Shown one piece after another: positions 6,206 through 6,664 of a DNA stretch of 6,664 nt. The number at the start of each line of letters is the position of its first letter. The first letter of the stretch is position 1. The position numbers were made by a program, and so were the translations under genes. Origin of the DNA: JAJYKN01 sp045403145 (GTDB lineage Bacteria; Nitrospirota; UBA9217); NCBI GenBank assembly GCA_045403145.1, contig JAXIPA010000269.1:1-6664 (forward strand), written 5' to 3'. Below the pieces are notes generated by a model, which was given only the letters and a program-made list of their open reading frames with translations, was not told the DNA's origin and did no database searches.

Positions 6206-6334
6206 TGTCAACAAACGTATCCCCCCGAACCGCCGCTTTCTTACTTCATGCCGGATCGTCGTATTTCAGCTGATCAGCCCGCCTAACACAGAAGTCCATT
6301 ACTTGTACCTACCCTAAAATACCCCATTTTTTTC

Positions 6335-6363
6335 TTTATTCCGGATGCGGAATTCATTATACT
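6335..6363 (+). promoter_or_regulatory. Possible promoter with overlapping inverted repeat
   Basis: TATACT at 6358-6363 is a good -10 box, but the -35 position 17 bases upstream (TTTATT, 6335-6340) is poor. Between them lies a perfect inverted repeat, ATTCCG-GATG-CGGAAT (6338-6353), placed where a regulator could block or assist polymerase. The predicted leader to the ATG at 6447 is about 77 bases. The rest of the 6206-6446 gap holds only a 10-base palindrome GCTGATCAGC (6269-6278) and a pyrimidine-rich run near 6325-6340. Confidence 0.4.
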
Positions 6364-6446
6364 TGGACCGGCTATTTCCGGCAGCACGCTCTTCTCTTTA
6401 CCGTTCCCCGTTCTCTGCGACAAATTAGTTATTACAAAGGACAGGC

Positions 6447-6664
6447 ATGCGCAATCTTCTCCTGGTGACGCTGACCACGATAGTTACGGTGTTGCTTGCA
6501 TCCCGATCTGTGGCGGAAACACGGCAGTTGCCGTCTGATTGCACCTACGAGATGCAGGTTTGGAACGTAAACCTGAAGCAAAGCGTAAATGCAAAACGAG
6601 TCCGCCATCCCTACGCTGAACTTATCCCTGCGGAGATCGATCCCGCGACCGGCTGCACGGTCTG
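6447..6664 (+). CDS. Exported protein of unknown function, N-terminal fragment
   Basis: The first 72 codons of a gene that runs off the right edge. AAGGA at 6437-6441 stands 5 bases before the ATG and supports this start. Residues 1-23 look like a Sec signal peptide: MRN, a hydrophobic core LLLVTLTTIVTVLLA, then SRSVA with likely cleavage before ETR. The mature part begins with a Cys (DCTYEMQVWN) and later has EIDPATGCTV with a second Cys, so a periplasmic disulfide is possible. The DCTYEMQVWN and HPYAEL...EIDPATGCTV patterns remind me of the N-terminal part of secreted proteins that continue into an M15-like (D-Ala-D-Ala carboxypeptidase/extensin-like) domain. That is recall only, and the catalytic region would lie outside the window. 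It has its own spacing and possible promoter, so it is probably separate from the nitroreductase gene. Confidence 0.75.
   Translation, partial: MRNLLLVTLTTIVTVLLASRSVAETRQLPSDCTYEMQVWNVNLKQSVNAKRVRHPYAELIPAEIDPATGCTV

Noticed and set aside
6269..6278. Palindrome GCTGATCAGC after the nitroreductase as a terminator or operator
   Set aside because: It has no loop, no following T-run and no promoter around it; a 10-base palindrome is not unusual by chance.
1..6664. tRNA or rRNA genes, CRISPR arrays, insertion sequences, toxin-antitoxin or defence systems
   Set aside because: I found no cloverleaf-like sequence, no regularly spaced repeats with spacers, no transposase motifs with terminal inverted repeats, and no defence or toxin genes.

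Overview
This window holds five recognisable genes and the start of a sixth. It reads as ordinary bacterial chromosome with housekeeping functions, plus one oxidoreductase gene at each side. The coding DNA is G+C-rich. The likely host is a Gram-negative bacterium, because a YibQ-type divergent polysaccharide deacetylase is present. The intergenic low-complexity repeats (CACCGCAGAG-like and ATGCGCT-like units) remind me of Nitrospirota and Desulfobacterota genomes. That placement is inference from memory and is weak.

Layout. From the left edge to 1678 (+) lies most of a CotA-like multicopper oxidase, whose true 5' end is outside the window. A strong intrinsic terminator follows at 1704-1733. 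From there to 2134 is an A+T-richer stretch with no intact gene, but with a long reading frame broken by one stop. On the minus strand are tsaD (2135-3139) and yibQ (3335-4273), in the order yibQ then tsaD, separated by 195 bases that contain copies of a dispersed-type repeat. A divergent intergenic region carries a near-consensus sigma-70 promoter (4372-4400). It drives a class I DAHP synthase (4454-5482, +). Next comes a repeat block that can fold into a long hairpin (5483-5566), then a nitroreductase-family gene (5573-6205, +). After a 241-base gap with a possible promoter and inverted repeat, an exported protein begins at 6447 and runs off the right edge.

How the genes relate. There is no sign of one dedicated pathway. 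TsaD makes the universal t6A tRNA modification, DAHP synthase commits carbon to aromatic amino acids, and YibQ is probably an envelope protein. The multicopper oxidase and nitroreductase are redox enzymes of unknown physiological substrate.

No new multi-gene system is visible. The points most worth a second look are the hairpin-forming repeat between the DAHP synthase and nitroreductase genes, the decayed A+T-rich frame at 1734-2081, and the altered cysteine pattern and Ser/His loops of the multicopper oxidase.
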